Below, piece after piece: positions 19,154 through 29,337 of a stretch of DNA of 64,000 bases. The position numbers were made by a program, and so were the translations under genes. Source of the DNA: Chryseosolibacter sp040902445 (GTDB lineage: Bacteria > Bacteroidota > Bacteroidia > Cytophagales > Cyclobacteriaceae); assembly GCA_040902445.1 (NCBI GenBank), contig JBBDXJ010000293.1, forward strand, positions 1 to 64,000. Reading direction: 5' to 3'. Within the stretch, counting starts at the first letter, position 1; the number at the start of each line of letters is the position of its first letter. The notes under the pieces were generated by a model. That model saw nothing but the letters and a program-made list of their open reading frames with translations. It did not search any database and was not told the DNA's origin.

Positions 19154-21532
19154 ATGCTGTTTAATTATTTGCGAGTCGCCTTCCGGAATCTTCTCAAAAA
19201 CAAAAGTTATGTGATCATCAATGCGCTTGGGTTGGGAACAGCACTTGCATGCTGTATTACGGCTTATCTTTTACTGGCCTATAATATAGAGTTTGATAAT
19301 TTTCATGATGATGAAAAGGTCTCTAACATTTTCAAATTCCATACTATCTCAAAGGAAAAAGACGGATCAATTGCCCGGGATGTCCAGGCGCCGATTGTAC
19401 TTGCGCCTATTGCGGTAGAAGAAATAACGGGCATTAAAAGATACACTCGGTTTCTCTATGGTGGCGGTGCTTTGTATTACGGAGATAAAGCCTTCAATGA
19501 AGGAATTGCCTTTGCTGACAGTTCGTTTTTTGACCTTTTCGATTACCCGCTGATCGCCGGAAATCATAAATATTTCCATGATAAGAACAGCATTTTTATC
19601 TCGGAAAAGGTAGCCAAAAAATATTTTGGAAACGATGATCCGATCGGGAAGTTGATGGTATTCACCAGTGGTGATGAAACTGAAATTGAGGTGCTGGTGG
19701 GAGGTGTTTTGGAAAGATTTCCTTTAAACAACACTTTCTCATTCGATATCCTTATGCGAATGGAACACTTCATGGAGATGGCTACAATAAGGACAGACGA
19801 CTGGAGCGACTGGCGAAACCCCGCAACCTTTGTTGAACTTTCTTCTCCTGATAATGCAAGCCAGATCAGCGCTCAATTTTCAAAGTATATACCTAATCGC
19901 AATAAATTACGCACTGATATGGTGGTGGAATCCTATGAGCTTGTCCCCTTTAAGTCGATGTTCGCTCAGGACGAGCTTCGTTATAATTGGGTCAACCATA
20001 GGATCGGTGCCGAGCCGCTCATTATTTTTAGCGCCATGGCCGGCCTTATTCTGCTCATTGCGTGTTTCAACCTTACGAACACGTCAATTGCGATGGCAGG
20101 AAAACGACTGAAAGAGGTTGGCGTAAGGAAAGCTGTGGGCGCCAGCAGACAGCAGATCGTTTCCCAATTTTTGTTTGAAACGCTTCTTTTGATTACAGGT
20201 TCTGTTTTGGCGGGATTGCTTATGGCGCAGTTCATTGTACCAGCCTTTGTCAGCATGTGGGATCTTCCTTACGATCTCAAAGACCTCGATGGAGTAAACC
20301 TTTTCGCGGCGCTTGTGATCCTTGTTTTTCTGGCAGCGTTGCTGGCAGGTATGTATCCTGCTTTGTACAGCAGCAAGTTCAAACCCACCGCCCTGCTCAA
20401 GGGAACTATCAGGATGAAAGGCACCAATGGCCTTACACGAATGCTTGTGGCATCGCAATTTGCGCTCTCGGTGATTGTTATGATCGCCGGAGTTGTTTTT
20501 ATCCGCAACACCAAATATCAGGAACAAATCAAATTCGGCTATGACCATCAAAGAATTATTACTGTGAGCCTTGGTGGTGCACGGGAATTTGAGGCAATGG
20601 AAAAGACGATCGCATCGAACCCTAAAATTTTATCAGTGGGGGTTAGCGATGGGAGCATCGGAAGAAACAGCTATCAGACCCCTGTGCGGGTGGACACCGG
20701 ACAATACAACGTTCAGGCGTTGGCCGTTGGAAAAAATTATTTTGAAACAATCGGACTGCGCTTTATCAAAGGACGGACCTTTGATCTTGAAAATGCCTCG
20801 GATCAGGAAGGCATCATTGTGAATAAAGCTTTTGTTGACCGGACAGGGATGGATGATCCCATCGATAGGATTGTTGTCCTGCATGATGGTAGACGGCGCA
20901 TTTTAGGTGTGATTGAAAATCATATTGACAATTTATATCGCTCAAAGGAACCAGAGCCTTTCGTGTTTCATCCTGCAGCGAAAAAACAATACATTACTTT
21001 GTTGGTAAAAACGGAGCGCAGAGATCTGGTTGAGACGCAGAAATACCTTGAAGCTACCTGGAAAGAGATCTTCCCTGGCAAACCTTTCGAGAGCCAGTTT
21101 CAGGAAGATATTTTGTTGAAGGAAAGTAAAAAAATGAATGCAAACATGGAAAAGATCTTTTTCTTTATCACCGTTCTGGGCGGGTTGCTTTCTGCATCGG
21201 GAATATTTGCATTAGCTTCACTGAACATCACCAAACGCACGAAAGAAATTGGGATCAGGAAGGCGCTGGGAGCTACGGAAAATAATATCCTTGGGCTGAT
21301 GAACAGAGAGTTTGTGATAGTCTTGTTACTGGCAGCCATTTTGGGTTCTGTGGGCGGCTATTATGCTACGGATAAACTCTTGTCAATACTCTATACCTAC
21401 CACATCAGTGTGGGAATTTTTCCTGTTATTGTTTCAGCCATTTTCATTTTCAGCATGGGAATTTTCACCACGAGTGTTACGATCCTGAAAGCTGCAAGGT
21501 CGAACCCGGTCCATACTTTGCGGACAGAATGA
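19154..21532 (+). CDS. MacB/FtsX-like ABC transporter permease
   Basis: A 792-residue paralogue of the gene at 16245 with the same plan: N-terminal helix (IINALGLGTALACC), MacB-like periplasmic domain, FtsX domain 1 with GVRKAVGASRQQI, a second periplasmic domain, and a C-terminal FtsX domain with EIGIRKALGATENNI, ending NPVHTLRTE. No ATPase partner is nearby. Such solitary permeases are numerous in Bacteroidota and their cargo is mostly unknown. Confidence 0.85.
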   Translation: MLFNYLRVAFRNLLKNKSYVIINALGLGTALACCITAYLLLAYNIEFDNFHDDEKVSNIFKFHTISKEKDGSIARDVQAPIVLAPIAVEEITGIKRYTRFLYGGGALYYGDKAFNEGIAFADSSFFDLFDYPLIAGNHKYFHDKNSIFISEKVAKKYFGNDDPIGKLMVFTSGDETEIEVLVGGVLERFPLNNTFSFDILMRMEHFMEMATIRTDDWSDWRNPATFVELSSPDNASQISAQFSKYIPNRNKLRTDMVVESYELVPFKSMFAQDELRYNWVNHRIGAEPLIIFSAMAGLILLIACFNLTNTSIAMAGKRLKEVGVRKAVGASRQQIVSQFLFETLLLITGSVLAGLLMAQFIVPAFVSMWDLPYDLKDLDGVNLFAALVILVFLAALLAGMYPALYSSKFKPTALLKGTIRMKGTNGLTRMLVASQFALSVIVMIAGVVFIRNTKYQEQIKFGYDHQRIITVSLGGAREFEAMEKTIASNPKILSVGVSDGSIGRNSYQTPVRVDTGQYNVQALAVGKNYFETIGLRFIKGRTFDLENASDQEGIIVNKAFVDRTGMDDPIDRIVVLHDGRRRILGVIENHIDNLYRSKEPEPFVFHPAAKKQYITLLVKTERRDLVETQKYLEATWKEIFPGKPFESQFQEDILLKESKKMNANMEKIFFFITVLGGLLSASGIFALASLNITKRTKEIGIRKALGATENNILGLMNREFVIVLLLAAILGSVGGYYATDKLLSILYTYHISVGIFPVIVSAIFIFSMGIFTTSVTILKAARSNPVHTLRTE

Positions 21533-22392
21533 TTGTTGTTCTTTAGGCGAGGGTTGGAAGTAGAAGAATCCAGATGTGCAGAAACAAAAATGAGGGCGCA
21601 GTCTCTTGGAGATGCAATCGTGCGTAGTGTATTGTTAAAATATTACGGAAAGCGGGGTGAGTTGATTAACCGATGAATTCTGAAACGAGTTCCCATACCT
21701 CCAACCTTCAGACTGTGTCCGAGAACAATTTAATTTGTGGGTATGTTGAACGAGCCGTCTACGCAAGGGCGGAGGCGTGTTTTCAACTTTCTGAAAGTTT
21801 AGAACTTTCAGAAAGTTTTTCGGAGTAGAGTCGTTTACGCAAGGGCAGAGGGGTTCGAAACCAGATTATATACCATCATCCGGGAGCGGGCGTTAACACA
21901 AAATCTATTAAGTACAGAAGCCACGATGAGTAGCAGTCATTTTTGCAGACGCAAGGGAGCGTACTAGTATTTTCAATTACAGAAGAAAGCGAGGCGTGTA
22001 CGAAAACTCCTTCCCTCGGATGAAGGAAGGTGCCCAAGCGAAAGCGGCGGGCGGAAGGGTTCGACTGCTCTGTGAAGGGCACAAACTGTAGGAAACGCAG
22101 GAAAGTAAAGTTAAAATACACAAAACCAACGTTGATCGAAGTTGCTACAAAAACAAAAAATTTTGATCACTCTTTTGACTAGTTCATCAAAAGAACTACT
22201 GAAGCATTGCCGCTATTTCAAGAAACCTTAAATTTAGGATTTCAATTATTCTAATCCTTAAAAAATGATCCAATCCAAAATTTCACAATCGATTGCAATT
22301 TGAATATAACGAAAGCATCTTCGAAAAAAGCGCACATCCCCGGAAGCAATACTTTGGACTCTATTGAAACGTCGCGTGAGATCAAAACCTCA
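21533..22392. other. Long intergenic region with palindromic and degenerate repeats
   Basis: This 860-bp stretch has no supportable gene. It holds the double palindrome at 21785-21817 and repeated CTACGCAAGGGCGGAGG-like text (about 21762 and 21835, with a weaker match near 21950). Nothing else stands out. Confidence 0.4.
21785..21817. repeat. Perfect 15-bp inverted repeat with 3-base loop
   Basis: AACTTTCTGAAAGTT (21785-21799), TAG, then AACTTTCAGAAAGTT (21803-21817). The two arms are exact reverse complements. Each arm is itself a palindrome apart from its central base, so the site can also be read as two tandem operator-like palindromes. There is no T-run typical of a terminator beyond five T. 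Confidence 0.7.
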
Positions 22393-23775
22393 ATGAAAAA
22401 TGTTTTCATTTCCCTGTTATCGGCACTGCTCCTGTTAACATCATGTAATAGAGATTCTCCAAATAGAACTTCTCTAACTCATGACATCATAATCACTGAC
22501 GTAAACATCATTGATGTTGCAAGCGGTGATATACTTGCTGACAGAACTGTTGGCATTAATGGTGAGCGGATATTAAAAATTTACAAGAGCAATGATAAAT
22601 CCCTGACTTCTTCAATAACGGTTAATGGTAAGAATAAATTTCTGATTCCCGGGCTGTGGGATATGCATATCCATTACTACTGGAACTACAAAGATAGTGC
22701 GCCGTATTTAGTTGCAAATGGCATTGTTGGAGTAAGGGAAATGTTTGGAAAAATGGACGCTGTTGTTGAAATGAAAAGCCTAATGGACAACGGAAGTTTG
22801 CTCGGACCGGAAATTTTTTCTTCAGGAGCAATTATCGATGGTCCGGAACCGGTGTGGCCCGGTTCGGATAAGGTGGCCAATGCTGAAGATGCGAATAGGG
22901 TTGTTAAAGAGCAGCTCGCGCAGGGCGTGGATTTTCTTAAAGTCTATTCCCGATTATCCAGGGAATCATATTTGACCATAGCCCGGCTTGCTGAGCAAAA
23001 TAAGATCAATTTTGCCGGGCATATACCTCAAAAAGTGACTTTTTGGGAAGCCATTGCCAATAATCAAAAAAGCATTGAGCATAACACTGGCATTCTTGAA
23101 GCTGCTTCCTTTAAGGCTGATTCAATTTACGAGTATTATCAAAACACAACAGCCAGCAACGCCTCATGGAGAGCTGAAATGTTTCATTTGCTCGCCGATA
23201 CTTATAGCGAAAAGCGAATGGATTCTTTAATCTCCGTTCTTTCCTCCAGCAACACGTGGTTATGTCCTACCATGGTGGTCATGAGAGGTATGGCTTACAA
23301 CAGGGATAGCACGATGGTAAACGATGCACGTCAGGACAATTTGCCCGGCTATATTTCGAGGTTATGAAAAAAATTTTCCACAGACAGCGCGCTGACGAGA
23401 GCTTTCAGAAGGAATTATGAATTGCAGAAAAACCAATTAAAAAAAATGGCTAATAATGGCGTCAAAATTATTGCCGGTACCGGTTTTCCAAATCGATATA
23501 CTTATCCCGGATCAAGTTTGCATGACGAGTTGGAAATTTTTGTAGAAGCCGGTCTTACTAACCTTCAGGCCATCCAAACAGCTACATTAAATGCTGCAAT
23601 TTTTCTTGAAAAAACAGCGGATCATGGCCCAATTGAAGAATCGAAATATGCAAATATGGTATTGTTAGACAGCAATCCTTTGATTGATATAAATAATATC
23701 AGGGACATAAATTCTGTATTCTTAAAGGGAAAATACATTGCGAAAGAGGAAATTGAGAGTTTGTTAAAAAATTAG
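22393..23775 (+). pseudogene. Lipoprotein amidohydrolase interrupted by one in-frame TGA
   Basis: Imidazolonepropionase-like amidohydrolase exported as a lipoprotein (LLLLTSC lipobox at residues 12-18 from ATG 22393). PGLWDMHIHYYW supplies the HxH metal ligands, FLKVYS the bridging Lys, FAGHIP and SIEHNTG two His. After the interruption the same frame continues as KKFSTDSALTRAF and then IIAGTGFPN, where the family usually has GTD. The only defect is TGA at 23365-23367, in a position where a Trp (TGG) would fit (SRL-*-KKF); there is no frameshift. The gene is therefore a nonsense allele or carries a one-base sequence error. Total length would be about 460 residues. It is similar in type to the intact gene at 38947. 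Confidence 0.75.
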
Positions 23776-23853
23776 TTTATAATCATTATATTGCCTGCCC
23801 CAGGGCTTTCCCAGCCGCAATAAATTCATTTATTTAATTTAAAACACATAGCA

Positions 23854-24720
23854 ATGAACCTGCTTAACAGAAGAAAATTCATTTCAACAGGCGTAACCGG
23901 TTTGGCTGGCGCCTCCATGTTCATCCCTCAATTGCTGCAAGGAAAAAATAAAAGCGCGGCAATGAAACACATCGGTGTTCAGAGCTGGGTCATAAAAGAT
24001 GATCTCACAAAAGATATGAGCGGCACGCTGAAGAAAATGGGCGCGATGGGTTACAACAGCATCGAGATGTGCTCACCTCCGGGCTATGCTAATAGCGGCT
24101 TTGGTGCTTTGCAAAATTTGAGTGCTTCCCAAATGAAAAGTATTATCACCGATGCAGGATTTAGTTGCGTCAGTTGTCACTATGGATTTTCTGAACTGAA
24201 AGAGAATGGTCAGGAGCGGATCGATTTTGCGAAAGAACTGGGGCTCACGCAAATGGTAATCTCTTCCTATGGCCTGCCTAAAGATGCCACTCTCGATGAC
24301 TGGAAAAAAAGAGCGGAGGATTCAAATAAAATAGGGGAGCTCACGAAAAAGTCTGGTTTGCAACTGGCCTTCCACAACCACAATAACGAATTCGAAAAGC
24401 TTGACGGACAGCTCATCTATGACTCATTACTTGATCGCCTGGATGGTGACCTTGTCAAGATGCAGTTCCAGGTATGGGTCATCAGCATAGGTTATAAAGC
24501 CGCGGATTATTTCAAAAAATATCCCGGACGTTTTATTTCTGCTCACCTGTATGACTGGACAGGAAAGGGCGAGGAAATGGTTGCGCTGGGCAAAGGCGTT
24601 GTAGACTGGAATGAATTCTTCGCCGCGGCGAAAGTTGGTGGCGTAAAAAATTATTACGCAGAGATGGCCATGCCATACCTGAAGGAAAGCGCAGAGTTTT
24701 TAAAAGGACGGAAGGCATAA
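23854..24720 (+). CDS. Tat-exported sugar phosphate isomerase/epimerase-like TIM barrel
   Basis: A 288-residue protein with a twin-arginine signal (NRRKFISTGVTGLAG, residues 5-19) and a xylose isomerase-like TIM barrel. Metal-site residues of the family are seen in IEMCSP, LAFHNHNNEF, ISAHLYDW and YAEMAMP. Such proteins occur in many carbohydrate loci of Bacteroidota and act as epimerases or 3-keto-sugar enzymes in the periplasm. The specific reaction is not readable. It converges with the LysR gene downstream. Confidence 0.8.
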   Translation: MNLLNRRKFISTGVTGLAGASMFIPQLLQGKNKSAAMKHIGVQSWVIKDDLTKDMSGTLKKMGAMGYNSIEMCSPPGYANSGFGALQNLSASQMKSIITDAGFSCVSCHYGFSELKENGQERIDFAKELGLTQMVISSYGLPKDATLDDWKKRAEDSNKIGELTKKSGLQLAFHNHNNEFEKLDGQLIYDSLLDRLDGDLVKMQFQVWVISIGYKAADYFKKYPGRFISAHLYDWTGKGEEMVALGKGVVDWNEFFAAAKVGGVKNYYAEMAMPYLKESAEFLKGRKA

Positions 24721-24781
24721 CCACGAGTATTCTATTCTACAAGATTCTTCGAACCAGATTTGTCCCTTGCGCAATGAGGGG

Positions 24782-24828
24782 AGCCCGCCCGAACCGAGTC
24801 TGACCGATACGGTTCGTTCGGGCGGGCT
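24782..24828. repeat. GC-rich 13-bp inverted repeat between convergent genes
   Basis: AGCCCGCCCGAAC (24782-24794) pairs exactly with GTTCGGGCGGGCT (24816-24828), and an alternative inner pairing CGAACCG/CGGTTCG competes with it. It lies between two convergent genes and may end transcription, but no T-run follows. It is flanked by further TGCGCA/TTGCGC text, as in dispersed intergenic repeats. Confidence 0.5.
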
Positions 24829-24894
24829 TCGCTTGCGCAGGCTTACGCGCAAACCTGCGCTCAGTATGACGGGTTCGAAAGGGGCGAGTCGAGC

Positions 24895-25797
24895 CTACCT
24901 TTTTCTTGAGCCCAGATCCTGCTCTTTCAAAAATTCGATGAAATGTCTGATGTGTGTGTCGGTGCGGTTTTGCGTCAGGCATGCGATATACCAGCTGCGG
25001 TAAAAACCATTTTTTGTGATCCTCACCTGCTTCAGCAATGAGCTGCCCTGCAGAAATGGTTTTACGAGCCATTTCGAAAGCACCGTAATTCCAATCCCGG
25101 CTTTCACAAGTTCAACCCTCGCCTCCGTCAACTGCATTTTTGTGACCCGCGCCGGCGTTACATTTTGCGGAATCAGCATATTCTGGGCGAAGTAATCACA
25201 CTCAAACGCTTCTTTGTAAATGATCACGTTTTCATTTTCGAAATCCTTGGGCCTGACATACGGCTTTGATGCTAATGGGTGGTCGTGAGCTACGAGCAGG
25301 ATCTGCTCATCGTCAAATACTTTTTCGAAGGTGACACCGTTGTCCTCACTTTTATTGTTGGTAATAGCAAGATGGATCTTGCCTTTCAGCAAAAAGTCGA
25401 TCGGGTCGTTCATCGCTTCGGTTACAATATCAATTTCAACGTTCGGAGATGTCTGATGAAATTTTTTCATTAACACCGGAAGCCAGTGATAGCATGTGTA
25501 GCATTGAGTACTTACCCGTAATTCGCGAACTGAATTGTTGTGATGCTTCAGCTGTTTCTCGATCGCCTGAAGCTTTGGCAAAATTTCTTCGGATGCATTC
25601 AGGATCATCTTGCCGGCATCTGTCAGGATCATAGTCTTATTGATACGCAAGAACAGCGGGACACCTAATCTCGATTCTATTTCTTTCAGCTGGTGACTTA
25701 AAGAGGGCTGTGTGAGAAACAACTTCTTCGAGGCTTTCGTCATATTGCCCGTATCGGCGATTTCTTTGATAAGGTGCAGATGCTTAATTTCTATCAT
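24895..25797 (-). CDS. LysR-family regulator, MetR-like
   Basis: A 300-residue LysR regulator. The HTH is in residues 1-60 (MTKASKKLFLTQPSLSHQL), followed by the effector-binding domain. Similarity to MetR is specific: IEIKHL start, the QxSLSHQ recognition helix, STQCYTCYHWLPVLMKKFH (MetR: IECHSCIQWL), and LVAHDHPLA. MetR responds to homocysteine and controls methionine genes. No met gene is adjacent here; the MetE-like gene at 2163 is 22 kb away. The gene to its right (25874) is divergent. Regulon assignment is inference. Confidence 0.8.
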   Translation of the reverse strand: MIEIKHLHLIKEIADTGNMTKASKKLFLTQPSLSHQLKEIESRLGVPLFLRINKTMILTDAGKMILNASEEILPKLQAIEKQLKHHNNSVRELRVSTQCYTCYHWLPVLMKKFHQTSPNVEIDIVTEAMNDPIDFLLKGKIHLAITNNKSEDNGVTFEKVFDDEQILLVAHDHPLASKPYVRPKDFENENVIIYKEAFECDYFAQNMLIPQNVTPARVTKMQLTEARVELVKAGIGITVLSKWLVKPFLQGSSLLKQVRITKNGFYRSWYIACLTQNRTDTHIRHFIEFLKEQDLGSRKR

Positions 25798-25873
25798 TAG
25801 ATTTACTTATGAATACTATGAAATTAATTCATTTTTTCGATTAATACAAACAGGCTAAATTGACGGTAAACAA

Positions 25874-28303
25874 ATGCATATGATTGCGCTGCTGTACCGG
25901 TCCGCCCTCAGGTTGATCCTGCGAACCAAAACTTTAACATTCGTAAAAGTAACGGGTCTGACCATCGGATCTGGAATATTTCTACTCACGTGCTTATTCT
26001 GTCTTCACGAGATCGACTACGACAAGCAACATCCTGATTATGACAGGATCTACCGTTATGTTCATGTTGTGAGCTCTCCCGATGGAATTCAGCGCTTTGC
26101 CTTTACTTCCGCCACAACCGGTCCCGCACTACAGGAACGGTATGCGTCCGTACAATCCTTCTGCCGGCTGATCTTCCCCCGGGTAAGTGTGAGAAATTTC
26201 CGATCGGATGAGTCATTCAATGAATCCAAATTTGGATTCGCTGACCAGAATTTTTTTACATTTTTCGATTTTCCGTTACAAGGAGGCACAAACCCTGAAA
26301 CCATTCTTGACGATCCCATGGAGGTTGTGTTAACACGTTCGTGTGCCAAAAAATATTTTCGTGAGGCAAACCCAATTGGAAAGACACTTATCATCAATGG
26401 TGAATTGATATTTACCGTCACGGGAATTTTAGAAGAAGAGCCCTCTAAAAGCCATATTGATTTTGAGTTTATAGCTTCCTTTTCGTCGTTTCAGGTAATT
26501 AAAAATCATCCTGTCATTTCGCAGCAAATCCCCGCATCCCTGAACGTTGACACCAAAGGGTTTGCCGCTTTTTACACGTACCTGCTGTTGCAGGACCAGC
26601 GTTCATCGGAAAACCTTATTGCAGAATTCCCTGCGTTCATTGAAGAATTCAGGGGTAAAGGAAGGTCAGAACGCCTTAAGCCGATACTTCAAAGTCTGGA
26701 ATCCATACACCTGGAATCTGATCTTCTGTATGAGATTCAACAGAATGGGTCTTTGAAAATTGTTGCCGTGTCTTTCTTTATCGGTCTGCTCATCCTTTTT
26801 ATTGCGTGTATAAATTATATCAATATTTCTACAGCTGAGTTTATCAACAGGTCGCCGGGGGTGGGGCTTAAAAAGATCCTGGGCATCAGCCGGGCGTCGC
26901 TGATAGCAACCCATCTGGCAGAAACATGTATTCTAACGATGTTTAGTCTGTCACTGGGCTCGTTTCTTGCCATGTTGAGCTTGCCCTGGTTTAATGTAAT
27001 GGTCAATCGAGATGTTCTTTTTTTCAGAAGGGAGACTGCGTTGATTATATTGTGCATTTGTGTTTTCGTGGTGATCATATCCGGTGTTTATCCCGCAATT
27101 CATATAACGCGATCAAAAGCCGTTGAAGCCTTCCGCGGAACCTGGAAGGGAAAACCGTCTTCTTTTGCTTTGAGGAACGCACTGGTTTTTTTTCAATTGC
27201 TCAGCTCCTTTTGTCTCCTGACATTTTCAATATTGACCTATCAACAACTCGACTATATTGTTCACAAAGATCCGGGTTTCGATGCGCATCAGGTAGTGAC
27301 CATCAATGCCACAGCCACCCCTCCAGAGAAAAGGACAAGTTTCAAAAACAAGCTGCTCACAGATAGAAGCATCGCGAACGTCGCCCGGTGTTCTACTCCG
27401 CCTGGAGAATCGTTCTTTTCATATGGGATTACTGTGCCTGAGAATAGTTCCGATGAGGAACGGAGAATTGGTGTTTACCAATCATTCGTAGACAGCGATT
27501 ATCTGCAAACGCTGGGGCTGGAGTTGGCGGAAGGCAGGTTTTTCAATCCTGATATCGGATCCGATTCCACAAAATATATAATAATCAATCTATCGGCTGC
27601 AAATGCTCTTGGTAACAATGTGTTGAACAGGGAGGTGGAGTTACCCAGCATTTTCTCGCCTATAAGGGCTAAAAAATATGTTGCGGGAATCGTAAAGGAT
27701 TTCAATTTTGCCTCCCTTCACCAGGAGGTCCAGCCCCTGGTGCTGGAGTACAATCCGGATCTTTGCGGTTATTTCCTCGTGCGCATTCCAACCAACGCAG
27801 TGGGAGCCTCAATAGCAGTGATCGAAAAGACATGGGGTGAGATAATGCCGGATGTACCCTTTGACTATTCATTTCTTGATCAGCGCTTTGCAAGTTTTTA
27901 TAAAGACGATCAACATCAGAAACACATCTTTGCATGTATCGCTTTGATCGCAATTGGATTAGCATCAATTGGAATTTTCGGAACAACACTTTTCCTTGCC
28001 CAGCAAAAGACAAAAGAAGTAAGCATTCGCAAAATTCTCGGCTCTGACAGACTGGCCATTGTGCTTATGCTTTTTAAGCCAACCTTTTTAATACTGGTAT
28101 TGTCAAGCGTTATTGGTATACCGCTTGTAAATATCTGCGGGAATAGTTGGTTAAATCAATATGCCTACCGCGTTGACCTTTCACCTTTGTTATTTCTGGT
28201 GGCGTTCTTAACCATGTTGATCGTGGTGTTGGCAACCATGGTGTATCATTTTTTAAAAATCACAAATATCAACGCCGCGCAGGTGTTGAGGCAGGCGAAT
28301 TAG
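25874..28303 (+). CDS. MacB/FtsX-like ABC transporter permease
   Basis: An 809-residue permease of the same family as 16245 and 19154, but more divergent. The N-terminal helix follows TLTFVKVTGLTIGSGIFL, the first FtsX domain has GVGLKKILGISRASL, and the C-terminal domain has EVSIRKILGSDRLAI. It ends NAAQVLRQAN. No ATPase is nearby. It is divergent from the LysR gene, which could control it. Confidence 0.8.
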   Translation: MHMIALLYRSALRLILRTKTLTFVKVTGLTIGSGIFLLTCLFCLHEIDYDKQHPDYDRIYRYVHVVSSPDGIQRFAFTSATTGPALQERYASVQSFCRLIFPRVSVRNFRSDESFNESKFGFADQNFFTFFDFPLQGGTNPETILDDPMEVVLTRSCAKKYFREANPIGKTLIINGELIFTVTGILEEEPSKSHIDFEFIASFSSFQVIKNHPVISQQIPASLNVDTKGFAAFYTYLLLQDQRSSENLIAEFPAFIEEFRGKGRSERLKPILQSLESIHLESDLLYEIQQNGSLKIVAVSFFIGLLILFIACINYINISTAEFINRSPGVGLKKILGISRASLIATHLAETCILTMFSLSLGSFLAMLSLPWFNVMVNRDVLFFRRETALIILCICVFVVIISGVYPAIHITRSKAVEAFRGTWKGKPSSFALRNALVFFQLLSSFCLLTFSILTYQQLDYIVHKDPGFDAHQVVTINATATPPEKRTSFKNKLLTDRSIANVARCSTPPGESFFSYGITVPENSSDEERRIGVYQSFVDSDYLQTLGLELAEGRFFNPDIGSDSTKYIIINLSAANALGNNVLNREVELPSIFSPIRAKKYVAGIVKDFNFASLHQEVQPLVLEYNPDLCGYFLVRIPTNAVGASIAVIEKTWGEIMPDVPFDYSFLDQRFASFYKDDQHQKHIFACIALIAIGLASIGIFGTTLFLAQQKTKEVSIRKILGSDRLAIVLMLFKPTFLILVLSSVIGIPLVNICGNSWLNQYAYRVDLSPLLFLVAFLTMLIVVLATMVYHFLKITNINAAQVLRQAN

Positions 28304-28330
28304 AAAATATTTTCAAGCTTTGATGGCCTT

Positions 28331-28842
28331 TCACATATAATACAAGATCACGGCCGCCACCAGCAGCATTAGGAAATGATAGGACGTATTGATGGCAAAT
28401 AGTTTCCATGATTTCTTTTCCCATGCTACCGCGCTCAGGTCCACTGGCAGGTAAAATCCAAGCCACGTAAAACCGACAGCGCTCATGATGCTGGCCATGG
28501 GTGACATCTCATCTGCCCCGGGCACGTAACTCCACGCGGCCATGTTGTGCGCAAAAACATAAGCCATAAAAAAATTTCCAATGATCATGAAGATCATTCC
28601 TTTGGCCAATTCACCACCGGACGGTTTTACTGAAATCCTATTGACTTGATCTTCGGGCCATTCTTCGATCTGTTCACGTTTTTAATCCATTGACGATTCA
28701 TATAAAATAAACCGCCCCCAATTGCAAGCAAAAGAGGCGCCACCATATGTCCGCCAACCCACCAGGCCGCTATACCCACGGCGAATCCTACTGACATGTA
28801 ACTCAATAAACCTCTTATGTAATTTTTTGAATTGGTTTTCAT
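28331..28842 (-). pseudogene. DUF1761-like membrane protein, apparently frameshifted
   Basis: Two overlapping minus-strand frames read as one protein. The N-terminal part (from ATG 28842) has two hydrophobic helices and ends GLFYMNRQWIK. The other frame continues KREQIEEWPEDQ... into MIFMIIGNFFMAYVFAHN and FTWLGFYLP, a DUF1761-type C-terminal half. The switch point is the T5 run at 28679-28683 (A5 in the gene); one extra A would restore a single protein of about 170 residues. If the shift is genuine, the C-terminal half could only start at TTG 28609 or ATG 28597 and would lack helix 1. Function of the family is unknown. Confidence 0.5.
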
Positions 28843-28905
28843 GACATTTCAAGTTAACTGACCCCCGCGGGAAATGAGGTTACGCACAAAGAATTGTTCT
28901 CTGAA

Positions 28906-29337
28906 CTAAACGTTTAACCGTTCTTCATACGGCGCAATCAGCCCATTTTCCAGATTAAGTTTAAGAAGGCGAAGATACATTGCCCAGCAATAGCTGAAGA
29001 TTCTATAATGCTCGTTCTGAGCTGGCCATCCGGTATGATAAAATTGGACATTGGTTCCGTTCTCACCGGGTTTTATGATAAAACCCACATGCGTGTTATT
29101 CCAGTCTTTGTCGGATCTTGTCATTTCAAATTCAACTGTATTCTCCGGAACGTATTTGCTGACTGTGGCCTCCCACTGGTATTCAGGACCAAAAACGAGT
29201 TTATATTTTTCGCCGGCCCTCGGCTCGCCGGAAGATTTGCTTGTCCACCATGCATCAAGACCTGAAGGTTTCGACACCGCATCAAAGACCCTGCCCGCAG
29301 AAGCTTGTATCCAAAAATCGTGAAAAATGTCTGCCAT
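28906..29337 (-). CDS. SRPBCC/AHSA1-like domain protein
   Basis: A 143-residue protein of the START/SRPBCC fold, AHSA1-like branch: WIQASAGRVFDAVSKPSGLDAWW at the N-terminus, GEKYKLVFGPEYQWEATV in the middle, and a C-terminal helix beginning WAMYLRLLKLNLENG. Such proteins bind small hydrophobic ligands; no ligand is known here. It stands alone. Confidence 0.8.
   Translation of the reverse strand: MADIFHDFWIQASAGRVFDAVSKPSGLDAWWTSKSSGEPRAGEKYKLVFGPEYQWEATVSKYVPENTVEFEMTRSDKDWNNTHVGFIIKPGENGTNVQFYHTGWPAQNEHYRIFSYCWAMYLRLLKLNLENGLIAPYEERLNV

Noticed and set aside
23365..23367. TGA read as Trp (alternative genetic code)
   Set aside because: Many intact genes in the window end with TGA, for example 3997-3999 and 44895-44897, so TGA is a stop here. 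A point mutation or an error is simpler.
24782..24828. Rho-independent terminator
   Set aside because: The stem is strong, but there is no T-run on either side; listed as an inverted repeat instead.
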